This document shows, piece after piece, positions 26,001 through 36,361 of a stretch of DNA of 64,000 nucleotides (its first letter is position 1; each line of letters begins with the position of its first letter). The translations under genes were made by a program, and so were the position numbers. Source of the DNA: Tiliqua scincoides. Lineage: Eukaryota > Chordata > Lepidosauria > Squamata > Scincidae. Where the stretch lies: assembly GCF_035046505.1 (NCBI RefSeq), contig NC_089821.1, positions 166,053,531 through 166,117,530 of the forward strand, read 5' to 3'. The notes under the pieces were generated by a model. It was not told the origin of the DNA, ran no database searches, and was given only the letters and a program-made list of their open reading frames with translations.

Positions 26001-26275
26001 ACCCTTCTGTTTAAACAAGCCTTCTGAGTTCTCGGCCTTTTAAACATCTTTTTAACATCTTTTAATATTTTTTACAGGCCTGATTCTTTTATGACTTGCT
26101 GCTGCTCTATGCTCTTTTTACCTAGTTTTTATTCTGACTGCTGTTTTTTATGATGTGTTAATATGTTTTTATTTGTTTTTAAATTATGTTTTTAATCTGT
26201 TGTAAGCCGCCTTGAGTCCCTTCGGGGAGAAAGGCGGGGTAAAAATAAAGTTATTATTATTATTATTATTTATTA
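23074..26275 (+). mobile_element. L2/CR1-group LINE, second ORF largely open, 5' truncated
   Basis: One reading frame runs from 23074 to 25752, broken only by a TAG at 23662-23664. It shifts to another frame near 25700 and ends at about 26027 (FKALYCSGPGYLRDRL to RRGLKTLLFKQAF). The apurinic-type endonuclease is seen as LLLNARSVNNK, ITETWLD and LVLGDFNVHAE. The reverse transcriptase shows DKYRPVSN, LLDLSAAFDTIDH, GVPQGSILSPMLFN and the catalytic YADDTQLY at 25185-25208. The endonuclease seems to lack its usual SDH motif, so an internal deletion near 23830-23890 is likely. No ORF1 is seen. The 3' tail has the string TTGTAAGCCGCCTTGAGTCC and ends in a (TTA)n run at about 26250-26275. It is clearly more recent than the CR1 copy at 14906-17145 but no longer intact. 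Confidence 0.9.
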
Positions 26276-26279
26276 TTAA

Positions 26280-26985
26280 AAAGTTAAATCATCCTCCAGA
26301 TCCAAGCCCATCCCCCTTATCTGTATTGTGCTCATTTTCCCTGATCTAAACCATCCCTGACAGGTGTTTTTCTAGGCTTTCCTAAAAACCTCAACAGAAA
26401 GAAATTCCACAACTTCCCTTGGAAAAACCTTGTGCAGTATTACTCAGTTGATCTTAGCATTTACTTCAGCCACAGCCTAAGGGCATATCTGCACAGTACA
26501 GTCACACACCACTGATTCTATACTTTTGCAGAGAAAGATAAGCAGGATTTATAAAAAGGAAGTGCTCTCCTAATTTCTGGAGTTCTGCATGGCAGTTTTT
26601 TTTCCCCATATGGAGACAGATCTAGACTCCCCACAGAACTGTATGAAGCAATTGGCTTTAGCAAGTGAATAGACACAGGAAAGCATTTTTCTGTTTCCGG
26701 TCTCCATCTCTGGGTGTCACCTTTTTAAGAATGAGCTTTGGTCAATATTTGAATGAGCATATTTTTTTTTATTTTATTCTTCTGATTCTGGGGCAGAGAT
26801 GTTTTTCCAGCACTCCATTGCTGTATGTTCCTTGCCATTTTTGCCAATGATAATGTCACTGTCAACAATGATATCACCTCAGTGCTACAGGCAGATAGAT
26901 TGGCAGAAACATTTTCAGCACATTTCACAGAAGATTGCAAAATTTGGAACTTAGAGAAACTTTAAAACCTATAATTAAAACAGGA
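26280..26985. other. No gene recognised
   Basis: Non-coding sequence between the LINE and the SINE; nothing is supported here. The same holds for 27770-28360. Confidence 0.6.
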
Positions 26986-26987
26986 GG

Positions 26988-27342
26988 CAGGGCAGGACGT
27001 CTGGTCTAGAGGGTAGAGCCTCTATTTGCCTGAAGATAACATCCGCAGGTCGCCAGTTCAAGGCCACCGGTACCGTGCGACCTTGAAGCAGCTGACAAGC
27101 TGAGCCGAGCTATTCCATGTGCTCTGAGCGTGGGAGGATGGAGGCCAGAATGTGAAACCAGATCAGAAAGAAACATCTGAATGTTGTCGTTCTTGAAAGA
27201 TAGAACCTTCTTTCATTTGTAAAAATCCCTCTGGGGATTTAAATAGCCTGCCTATGTAAACCGCCTTGAATAAAGTCTTGAATAAAGACCAAGAAAGGCG
27301 GTATATAAATACCTGTATAAATAAATAAATAAATAATAAAAC
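26988..27342 (+). mobile_element. tRNA-derived SINE with LINE-like tail, copy 1
   Basis: The head has an A-box-like TGGTCTAGAGG and a B-box-like AGTTCAAGGCC about 50 bases apart. A body shared with the copy at 36362 follows, then a tail with TATGTAAACCGCCTTGAATA resembling the 3' end of the L2/CR1-group LINE in this window. It ends in an (AAAT)n run. The tail contains an extra partial duplication of GTCTTGAATAAAG. Confidence 0.85.
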
Positions 27343-27481
27343 TGAACATTGGTTTACATGTTTAAAACCAGTTATTAAAACAACTAAACATGTAAGCACA
27401 GAAACAGCAGAATAAGACATCTTGAGCGCAATCCTAAGCATACTTACCTCAGAATTAGTCCCACTGAAGTCCGTGGAGCTT

Positions 27482-27765
27482 GCTTCTGAACATAAGACAA
27501 ACCTTATTGGATCAGGCCAAAGGCTCATCTAGCCCAGCTTCTTGCATCTCACAGTAGCTCACCAGATGCCTCAGGGAGCACAAAAGACAACAAGAGACCT
27601 ACATCCTGGTGCCACCCCTTACACCTGGCATTCTCAGGTGGCCTACTTCTAAAATGAAGAGGTTGCACATACCATCATGGCTTGTAACCTGTGATGGCCC
27701 CTTCCTTCATATATCTGTCCAATTTCTTAAAGGCACCAAGGTCAGGTTCCATCACAATGTCAGCA
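27482..27765 (-). mobile_element. CR1 3'-end fragment
   Basis: The complement of the CR1 tail (gaacataagac, ggatcaggcc, catctagcccagcttc) begins at about 27487 and runs to the conserved FLKGT-like region near 27765. It lies against a partial MITE at 27424-27486. Confidence 0.85.
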
Positions 27766-28375
27766 TAGGATTACAGTGTTAATAACTCAACATTAGGTTC
27801 TATACAGATAAATTCTGTATCTGTATATACAGATATTATGTACAGATAACAGATAAGTTCTGCATTTGGGAATGAAAAATCAGAACAAATATATCATTTG
27901 GGATACTTGCTTGGCAGCAGTATATCTGCAGAGTCCCACAGTTGTGAAGTGCTGTATGGCAGCCATTTCTCAGCCACAACTGTAAAGCAGCAGCATCAGA
28001 GGCCCACTGCTGCAGCTAGTGGCCTGCACCAGAGCAAGTAAGCTGGAACAGGGGACAGTTTGTGGGCAGGGAGGGGGAGTAACCAGAAGGTCATGTCAAG
28101 GGAGAGAGGGGCTAGATCTGATGACAATTGCACGTGCCAGATCTTATGCCTCATTTTCCTGTCAGTCCTGCCCCCTGGTTCTCCTTGGGCTTGCCTCAGC
28201 TATATAGCGGGCACGTCAGAGAAGACACCAAGGCGATCGGGCAGCCCACAAGGGGGTAACTAAAAACTATATATTTACTAACTCTTCAGGCTGTCTGATC
28301 TCTTCCCCCATCCTAGCATAAAATGCTGTCTGTTAGCATGGCTGCATGCTATAATGGGGCAGGATTGGGCCCCCA

Positions 28376-28823
28376 GAGCCTGATCCAAACAGGCACGCGC
28401 CGGCCCAGTGCCAGTGCAGTGTTGCAAATGTGCCATAAGGAATGCCTGTGACAGTCTGCACCAGTCCAGCATCAGAGCTGGCTCAGCTCAGGCGGAAGAT
28501 GGAGGACCAATGCCCAGAGCTCCAGGTGAGCACTGAACGGTGGAGTAGTAAGTCTGGGCAGGTGGAGGCGTTCCAGGGCGGACAAGGGGAAGGCATGGTG
28601 GGGGAAGAGGCAGGAGGGATGGAGATGGCAGCAGGCCCTGCTGCACTCAATAGCAGGCTCAGATCCGAGGGGACCCATCAGGGTTGCCTGAGGATTACGC
28701 AGGTAAGGGAGAGTAAGCTCCCTTACCGTAGCCCTGGTGCTGCTTTCCAGCCCCATGGAATGCAGCAGTAGCCATTGCGGTGGTGCTGCAGCCATGGACG
28801 TTGGGTAGCATTGGATTGGGCTG
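28376..28823. mobile_element. PIF/Harbinger-like MITE, long type
   Basis: It starts GAGCCTGATCC and ends TTGGATTGGGCTG. The flanks are CCA and TCA (two of three). The interior has GTTGCAAATGTGCCATAAGG. A partial right terminus GGATTGGGCCC immediately left of it (about 28362-28372) suggests an adjoining, otherwise lost copy. Confidence 0.75.
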
Positions 28824-29032
28824 TCAGCTTAAAGGTCAAAAGGCAAGTGCATCCTTTGGCTTAACCTTAAATGTCCTTTGTTTGATGCTGCCACAGTTCC
28901 ACCTCATTGGTCAAGGCATAGTCACCTGAGCAACTTTACTTGCCACCATGATCTGATCATTTGGGAGGGGGTGCCCAAACTAAACACATTGCCACTTCAG
29001 GATCCCATTTAGGAACGGAGACAGGAAACACA

Positions 29033-29105
29033 GGAATTTTCACCACTGCTGCTGTGATTTTACTTTTGCAACAGACTAACATGGTTACCCCTCTAGCAGA
29101 AAACA
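29033..29105 (-). mobile_element. Possible tRNA-like SINE head fragment
   Basis: The complement contains AGAGGGGTAACCATGTTAGT followed by CTGTTGCAAAAG, wording like the 5' head of reptile tRNA-derived SINEs. Only this short stretch is recognisable, and it falls inside a long - strand ORF that is therefore unlikely to be a gene. Confidence 0.35.
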
Positions 29106-30059
29106 CACACTTTAGCAGACTCACCATTAATGACTTACCACATAACATTTTTACCCACAAAGGCAGGTTCCAAATCAAATTGCCATCTTCATATACTGGT
29201 ATGGGCAGATAGGCATGTTGGTAAAATGCTTGTATTTTCCAGGGTCGGGAACTCAAGTCAGTGACTCGAACTTGAGTTGCAAAAATGTGTGCTTTTTGCT
29301 GACTTGGCAGCTCGTGAGTCATGCACATGGAAGACTTGGAAAACGTTTGAGTCTGGGTCCCTCTAACTTGGCACTCTTCCCCCATACATACTGACTTGAG
29401 TCTGCCTCTGTCTGGGTGTGCTTGCTTACTGTTTCCAGTGTGAAAAACCTGGTGGTTTAACATACCACCCGGGCAAGCAGCAGGGAGTTCCAGCCACGAG
29501 GCAGGGAAGGGTGAATTCTTCCTTTTCCAGTCAAGTTGGGGGGGACACAAGAGCAGGCTTTTTGCCATCCCTGATAGGAAGGAAGAAACCAATTATTATT
29601 GGACAAAGGATGGGTTTTCTCATATTGTCTTTGGTTGAGGGAGGGCAGGAAGAGGAGCCAAGGGGGTTCTTGCTTTACAGTTGGCTGCAGAAGCTCAGGG
29701 AGGAGGAGAAAGGAGGGAAAAGGGGGGAGGTTCTTAGCATCAATCACACTTTCCAACACATGACTGGCTGCTGTACACTGAGCTCCACTGTTAGGGAGGG
29801 GGAAGCCACATTGAATGACTGGCTGCAGTGGGACTAGAGTAGAGCTGCCAAGGATCAAGTCAGTGGCGTCGCTAGGGGGGGTGCGGGCTGCACCAGGTGA
29901 TGCGCCCTGGGGGTGACGCACTAAAACTGCAGCATTAGGGGCTACTGTGTCATGCCATACACCATTGGATGTGGAATTCCCAGAGGAGTGCAATGCAAAA
30001 AACAGAATTGCTCCTTTCTTTCAAAAGTTATGGCCAAAAAACCAGAAGGAAAAAAATGC

Positions 30060-30580
30060 ATGTAGCCCTATGGAAAGTGAAAGTGAGCCGTATCGCGTGT
30101 TTACTCATGCGTAGGCATATTTGCCATAGTCCATCCGAAAGGGCAGGCCAAGAGGAATCCAATGATACCAGAACAGTCCCGATCCAATGAATGCAGCCCC
30201 AAGAAAACACCCTAGCATGTCCCTGTCTCCCTCCCAGCTGCGTCTATTGAGCTCGAAACGAAGCCATGTGGCCGCGTTTACTCATGAGTAGGCAAACTTG
30301 CCTTAGTCAGTTGGAAAGGGCAGGCTGAGAGGACTCCAAGGACGTCAGAATGGTCCTCATCCAATGAATGCAGCCCCCCAAAACAACCAAGGAGTTTCCT
30401 CCCTCCCAGCTGCGAGTTTATGGAGCCCTACGGAAAGCAAACTCAGCCACATGGTCGTGTTTACTCATGAGTAGGCAGATGTGCCTTGGCTGGTGGTCAG
30501 GCCAGGGAAAGGGGAATGTGAGGACACCAGAATGGTCAGGATCTGATGGAGCTGGAGTGCAACAAAGGCTCCAGAAGTCA
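30060..30580. repeat. Tandem repeat, three units of 177-183 bp
   Basis: The motif GTTTACTCATG starts at 30099, 30276 and 30459. Each unit follows the order cctatggaaagc, gagccacatgg, tttactcatgagtaggca, gaaagggcagg, ccagaatggtcc, ccaatgaatgcagcccc, tcccagctgcg. The copies are clearly diverged. It lies in the left part of the second-level hAT element. Confidence 0.85.
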
Positions 30581-31249
30581 ACCCCCCCCCCCCCCAAAGA
30601 AAAAGGACAAAAAAAGAGGCTTCAACTAGTAAGGGGAAGTTTTCCATTTTGCACTTGAAAAGCCAGGTGGGTCTTTGTATTGATATGCCTGAAATAGAAG
30701 AACTTTAAACTGGGCACTGGGGAGAGCTGGAAATCTCACTGATTCTTTTTGGGGGGTTGTTATTGCAGGCAGTGGCATAGCTAACCAAGTTGCTGCCTGG
30801 TGCAAAAAAAATTCTGTAGCTCCCTTCCCAGCAATGACATCAAATTTAATTAATTACATTGGGTCTTTTTATTTGTTAAAGTGAGTGAGAATATTTTAAA
30901 ATAGCAAACACTTGTTGAAAGTAATTATTGCACTTTTAATCTCTTCATGTCTACTCAAAAGTAAGTCCCATTGTGTTCAGTGGGGCTTACTCCCTGGTAA
31001 GTGAAGTAAATTAGGATTGCAGCCTTATACAGTTTGAGATGTGCAGGAGGGGACTGGAGACAATCATAAGAGCCAGCAGCTGACCTTTAGGAAGTGGAAT
31101 TGAGGAATTATGTGAATAAATGATGAGGCCAAACCACCTGCTGCTCCGTGCTCCTGCTGCAACTTGCCTCCCAGGTTGCTGTGCCTTGCTTGCTACCCTC
31201 TTCAGGCTCCTGCACATGCGCAGGTAACCTCTCACAGTCAGCCAACTCA

Positions 31250-31400
31250 GAGTCCAATCCTCTGCATGTCTACTTGGAAGCAAGCCCAGTCTAGTCAATG
31301 GGGCTTACTCCCAGGAAAGTGGGAAGAGGATTGCAGCCTCAGAGCCCAATCTCCTGCATGTCTACTCAGGAGCAAGCCCTACTGGCTTAGATTGTGGCAA
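31250..31400. mobile_element. CTACTCAGAAG-type MITE pieces inside the innermost hAT
   Basis: GAGTCCAATCCTCTGCATGTC, AATGGGGCTTACTCCCAGG and gaggattgcagcc are the family's left, middle and right motifs, followed by a second left end at about 31340. A further piece lies at 30945-31025. Confidence 0.6.
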
Positions 31401-31579
31401 CAATTGGGCTGCTGCAGCCTTGCCAGGAGGATAAGGGGGCAGGCAAGCAGAGAGAGGACTGTGACAAGGAGAGTAGGAGCAGGGGAGTGGTGAGCAACTA
31501 GTCCCGCTGCACGAGGGGAACCCCCTCCTCAGTCCAGGCTGGGCTCCACAAGGGTCTCTGGGATGCCTGCCTATCAGGG

Positions 31580-31580
31580 G

Positions 31581-31635
<55 letters not shown>
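31580..31635. repeat. (CT)n(CA)n compound microsatellite
   Basis: About 14 CT units are followed by about 14 CA units, inside the innermost hAT element. Confidence 0.98.
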
Positions 31636-31914
31636 AGTGCCCTGATCAGCATCCAACAGCCCCCCCCCAACACATTTCTTCCTCCCTCTCTAAACACAAA
31701 CAAGCACTGATACGCTCCCCACACACCTCTCCGTGACTGTTGCCCCTCCTCCCTCTGGAGTGCCTGGCACTGGCAGCAGCCCAATTGTTGTGCACAGGTG
31801 CTGTTGCCTGCAGGTTGTTGCCCCCTCAACCACATTGTTGCCCCCACCCACCCTGTAGCCCGGTGCCCCTGCTACCCCCTGCACCCCCTAACTATGCTAC
31901 TGATTGCAAGCAGA

Positions 31915-32062
31915 CTACAGAGTAAGCTCCATTGACCACTATGGGACTTACTTCTGGGTAGACATGCATAGGATTGGGCTCACAGGCTGCAATCCTGCCT
32001 ACACTTTCCTGAGAGTAAGCCCCATTGACCACTATGGGACTTACTTCAGAGTAGATTCACTT
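31915..32062. mobile_element. CTACTCAGAAG-type MITE, two overlapping copies
   Basis: The phrase TTGACCACTATGGGACTTAC occurs twice, about 92 bases apart, around GACATGCATAGGATTGGGCT. This indicates two copies or a duplication. Confidence 0.65.
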
Positions 32063-32109
32063 GGTGGAACAGGACTGGTTCCCCCTTATATTCCTTTTAT
32101 TTTAATTTA

Positions 32110-32232
32110 ATTTATTTATAATTATTTATTTTAATTTGCTTGATGATGTCACTTCTGGCCATGACATCACTTCCAATGGGTCCTGGACAGATTGTCATTC
32201 TAAAAAGTGGGTCTCAGGGCTAAAAGTTTGAG
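32110..32232. mobile_element. Right-end fragment of the CAGTGTTTCTCAAACT hAT family
   Basis: The string GATGATGTCACTTCTGGCC, then CTAAAAAGTGGGTCTCAGGG and GTTTGAGAACTGCTG, matches the right third of the copies at 46616 and 53940. The left end was not found. Confidence 0.75.
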
Positions 32233-32698
32233 AACTGCTGCAATAAGGTGTTAGTAAGTTGACTGGGGAGGGGGTGTGTGTCAGACTCTACAAGTTTTCA
32301 AAATCACTAAAATCAGAATTTGGAGGAATAATACCATCATGTTATATATCAAAAAATGCGTAATTTCTTGCAGAATGCAATGAAACAAACCACATTGAAA
32401 TATCTGTGTTCTAACAAAAGGTACAGCCAAAAAACCAGTGGGGGCAGGGCGATGGTACATCATCACGCCCACCACCTGGGGCGTTGCCCCACCCACTGCT
32501 TGGGGTGACGCGCAGGCCTCCCACACCGGGTGACACGAATCCTAGTGATGCCACTGGATTGGGTCATTCTGGTAAGACTTGCAGCTGCTGCGTGTGACCC
32601 TCTTGCTGCTTCTGTCCCTGCTCTCTCGCCATCCCTCCCACTTCTCCTGTCCGCTTTGCAGATTGGTGGAGACATCAGGGGAGTGTTTAAAGTGAACT

Positions 32699-32772
32699 CC
32701 CACACACGCACACGTGCGCGCATGCATGCGCACGCACGCGCGCACGCACGCACACACACACACACACACACC
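32699..32772. repeat. Alternating purine-pyrimidine tract (CA/CG/TG)
   Basis: About 70 bases of almost uninterrupted alternating CA, CG and TG dinucleotides, starting CACACACGCACACGTGCGCG. Confidence 0.97.
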
Positions 32773-33248
32773 TGGCAAGAGACCCATTTTTTCCACAGAG
32801 CTACAGCGGGCTTTTTGAAAGGGGGGGACTCAACTTGAGTCCTTTAGAGTCACTAAAGGGTGACTCAGTAACTCAGGAAGTGCCCCATTATGACTCGTTT
32901 TTCAGTTGAGTCATGGGGGGGGTCAGTGACTTGGTTTTCTCATCCCTGGTATTTTATGTTATGTGTTATGGGTGTGTTATGCCTTAGTGCAGGAACCCCA
33001 AAATGGTTAATGCACTTCTTCAACAGCTGGAAAGCTGAATTTTGTCACATACAGTCCAAGAAACAAGTCCATGATTAATCAAATCCAAAAACATGACATA
33101 TTATATTGATGATTTGCAATGCACAACACAAACTTTACTTCATCATAGTAGCCAACAGGGAGCAAACCAGGCTATACACGAGATTGAATATGGGGCTTGT
33201 GAGTTCCAAATCAGCCTTGGATGGAGGGAAGAGAGGCAGCAGAAAGGA

Positions 33249-33757
33249 ATGGTTGGTTGGCAACCTTCAGTCTCGAAAGACTATGGTATCGCGCTCTGAA
33301 TGGTGGTTCTAGCACAGCATCTAGTGTGGCTGAAAAGGCTGATTCAGGAGTGACAATCCCTTCCACACCGGGAGCAAGTGCAGTCTGTCCCTGGTCTGTC
33401 TCCCTGGCTATGGGCCTTCCTTCTTTGCCTTTTTGCCTCAGTCTGTTGGCAAAGTGTCTCTTCAAACTGGGAAAGGCCATGCTGCACAGCCTGCCTCCAA
33501 GCGGACCGCTCAGACTGTAGCAAAATATATATTTAAGGCACCGTCAAGGCATAAATTCCTCTGTATTTCTTTGCCTGATCAATGATTGGTGGCTACCTTG
33601 AATGTTTTAATTTTGTTTTCTTGTTGGATTGCTTATGCCAATAAAGGTGAAATGAATGAATGAATGAATGAAGAACGCTCAGAGGCCAAGGTTTCCCATC
33701 TGTTGAGGTTCATTCCTAAGGCTTTCAGATCCCTCTTGTAGATACCCTTGTAGAAAG
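33249..33757 (-). mobile_element. Fragment of an unclassified LINE, split by a later insertion
   Basis: The + strand from GGCAACCTTCAGTCTCGAAA to CCAAGCGGACCGCTCAG (33249-33513), resuming with CGCTCAGAGGCCAAGG (33676-33757), is a sequence I recall as a widespread reptile repeat, the complement of the 3' part of a reverse-transcriptase ORF. The clade is not certain. The two parts are separated by the insert at 33514-33674. Confidence 0.6.
33514..33674 (+). mobile_element. Short retroposed insert with (GAAT)n tail
   Basis: About 160 bases interrupt the LINE fragment at 33249-33757. The interrupted sequence repeats on both sides as ccgctcag (33506-33513) and acgctcag (33675-33682), which fits a target duplication. 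The right end holds GCCAATAAAGGTGAAATGAA followed by GAATGAAT repeats, so it looks like the 3' end of a LINE or SINE that I cannot name. Confidence 0.65.
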
Positions 33758-33759
33758 GA

Positions 33760-36360
33760 ATACATGCCTGAAAACAGACAAGCTACAAAAGCAAAATAAT
33801 TGCAGGATATGACACTTTCCTTTTCACATAAAGTCCTTGTAAGAATTCTGGCATTGACTGAGAAATAATTCCCAGAGAGTGCCACATATATACTTGCTAT
33901 ACTTGTGAAATGCAGACTGCCATTACATGTATAGGTCTACATCTATTATATAGAAGATAAATGATACCCCATGTTGATGTTCTTTATTCAGAGGCCAGGA
34001 AAATCCCCCTACCTCTGATTCATTGTTTGCCCTAAGACCTATGGCAAACACTGAATTCATCATGTAGCTAAAAGAAGGTCCTGATAAATGATCAGGTCCC
34101 ACTGGGTGCAACAGCAGTCTTCTGATTTGCAAGGTGGCAGAATTATCATAAAGATGTGGAAATGTGATTCCCTGGGTCTACAACTTCCAAAGAACTGAAC
34201 TGAAAAAATGAGGATATGAGCAAATCCTAGTGGTGCTGTACAATTTTGGCCAGGGCTGGAGTTGGAGAATTAAAGCTGAGCAGACGATTCAGTTGGCTTG
34301 CCATTCTTGAGGGAAGATGCTGGATTAAATATGGTTTCCTTTGCCTTCCCACTTCTTTCCTGTTTCTTGCTCCTCAACCAGAATGCAGCCAAGAGGGTCT
34401 CCCTAGAGCTCAGCAACACCAGTTATCATCAGATGGTGTTGTTGCTGTTGCTCTCTGCATAGGATGTTAGACTCACCAAATTCCTAGCATCTTAATATCT
34501 TTTCTTTGCACCTGAAACATTATTTGCATTTGTTAAGTACAGTCCTTGATTATTTATTTAAGTGAACCAAAGTGCATCTTGATTATCTCTACTACTCCTT
34601 TCCCTCCCTGTTCACTTTGTGAAGGTTGGGAAACGGTCACAATGTTTCATCCAGCTTTCTGTTTACTTTATTAGCAGAAAAGGGAGAGGTTTATATACAC
34701 ACCATTAGAGCAAACAGAGTTGTTCCGACGGATCCTGTTTCAGTAGCATTTACACACATATTATATTGCTTAGGAGGCTCCTTAAAGGAAATCATTTTTT
34801 CCCTGTGGAAATGGAGTTTTCTCTGTGTTTCACAGAGGCAGAGGTGAAAATAAAATCACACATTAACTTACTTTGCTCATCACAACTGCCAAACATATGG
34901 TTAGCCCTTTTTTCATACACCAAAGACAATCATTGACTTCCACAAGAATATTACAAAACAAGTAGTTACCTGTTGTTCCCATTCTATAGATGAGAAATGA
35001 GCCTGAGAATTGCTTAAGCACTAGATGCTCTTAAGGGCATCTAGTGAGTCAATGCTGTAATTTTGTTCATGGAAGGAGACCCATGATCTTGCATGAATTT
35101 CTGGCTGGGACTGTACACTGCTGATGTGAGTAGACCACTCACATGAACAGTTTTTAACACAGCTCAGCTACCAGTCAGAACTGACTCAAAGCCTGCACTT
35201 CAGTACAAGTTACCCCAAATCTCATGCTATGTCTAAGGGCCATTTCACAGGTTTTAAGATTAATAATGTACTTTACATCATGGGCAAACATCATTTACAC
35301 CCTCGTGTGTGAAGTTCTAGTACATCTACACACACCAGTTGCTAGTCAACAAATACAAAATACACACATATTGCCTCATTGTTTCAAACCACTGTTTTCT
35401 CTTCAAATTCATGCAAGTGGAAACTGAGAAAGGCTCCTGACTCACTGCATGCATGTATTTTGAAAGAGAAAAATATAATTTTCTTCACTGTCATTCCATA
35501 CACATCCATGCGGCCTCCCCCACCACACACAGAATGGGTTACCAAATACAAAATATTATTTGCCTGGTTATAAAGGAGGGTGTTCCTGTGTAAGTCCCAC
35601 AATATCATTGTGATGAGGAAGTTCTCTACACTGCTGGGATATTCCCCACAGAGTCCCCACAGGACAGAGCAAGGAGGTGGAGACAAACACTGCAAACTCC
35701 AGAAAAATGCAAGAAACAAAAGACAGACTCAGAAGTTTACACATCCCTGAACAAAACTTAAGGGTGAATCCCCTCAGATGAAATTCCAAGCATTGACTAT
35801 GTCTAGATTAGAAGACTCTTTCCCAAGACTCCTCCAGTTCTATTCCATCCTCTGAGTCAGTGCATGTCTGTGGACATAGTATGCAATGTCCTTTTCTTTC
35901 ACTTTAATGAACTTAACTTGCATACCAACCTATGGATGGCAATTGTTCCAGAGTAATTGACACAGAACTGCATATGTTGATCTCAGGCTTGATGCCAATG
36001 AGTCATTGCAATGGATGTGAACCCCAGAGAACTAGATTTAGTGCTTTTTCAAAAATAAAGTGCCAGATCTCAATGCTGCTTGTAAACTCTGCTTTATATT
36101 CCCAGGTGTGTGGAATAGGCTATGGTTGACAAATGACAACACAAATGACAGATAGGTTGTGGCTGACAAATGACATCTTAGTGCCGGAGGCAGAAAATCC
36201 ATATGGCATACCCTGTGGTGGTCAAAACAAAACAAAACCAAATAATGAACAAATTGCTGTCCTCCAACCCTAAAATCTGTAGCCTGAAGCAGCCTGCCTC
36301 AGTCTGCCTGTTTCCAAGGCTGGCATCACTGTAGCTATTGATAATGAGGAAAAAAGGTCA
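33760..36360. other. No gene recognised
   Basis: No repeat or exon is recognised in this 2.6-kb stretch. Lack of transposons here, compared with the crowded flanks, may simply mean older or unfamiliar repeats. Confidence 0.55.
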
Positions 36361-36361
36361 G

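Larger units (their letters stand above)
30770..31902. mobile_element. Innermost hAT element (CAGTGGCATAGCTA family)
   Basis: Starts CAGTGGCATAGCTAACC and ends TAACTATGCTACTG. Target duplications attgcagg (30762-30769) and attgcaag (31903-31910) agree at 7 of 8. It carries MITE-like pieces and a CT/CA microsatellite and has no ORF of note. Confidence 0.85.
29861..32556. mobile_element. Second-level hAT element (CAGTGGCGTCGCTAG family)
   Basis: Ends CAGTGGCGTCGCTAGG and CCTAGTGATGCCACTG are inverted repeats. The flanks gatcaagt and gattgggt agree at only 5 of 8, so this may be an old insertion or a composite of two copies: similar strings (gccaaaaaaccag) occur near both ends in the same direction. 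It contains the tandem repeat at 30060-30580 and the element at 30770-31902. Confidence 0.7.
29240..32948. mobile_element. Outer hAT-like element of a three-level nest
   Basis: The left end CAGGGTCGGGAACTCAAGTC and the right end GTGACTTGGTTTTCTCATCC plus CTG are imperfect inverted repeats. The flanks gtattttc (29232-29239) and gtatttta (32949-32956) agree at 7 of 8. The native sequence, 29240-29860 and 32557-32948, is rich in GACTCA and ACTTGAGT motifs. The rest is later insertions. No transposase ORF is visible. Confidence 0.75.

Noticed and set aside
28957-29592. 211-codon - strand frame with an overlapping 178-codon frame to 29993
   Set aside because: It runs across the border of a hAT element (29240) and over a SINE-like head, shows no domain and is not flanked by splice or promoter signals.
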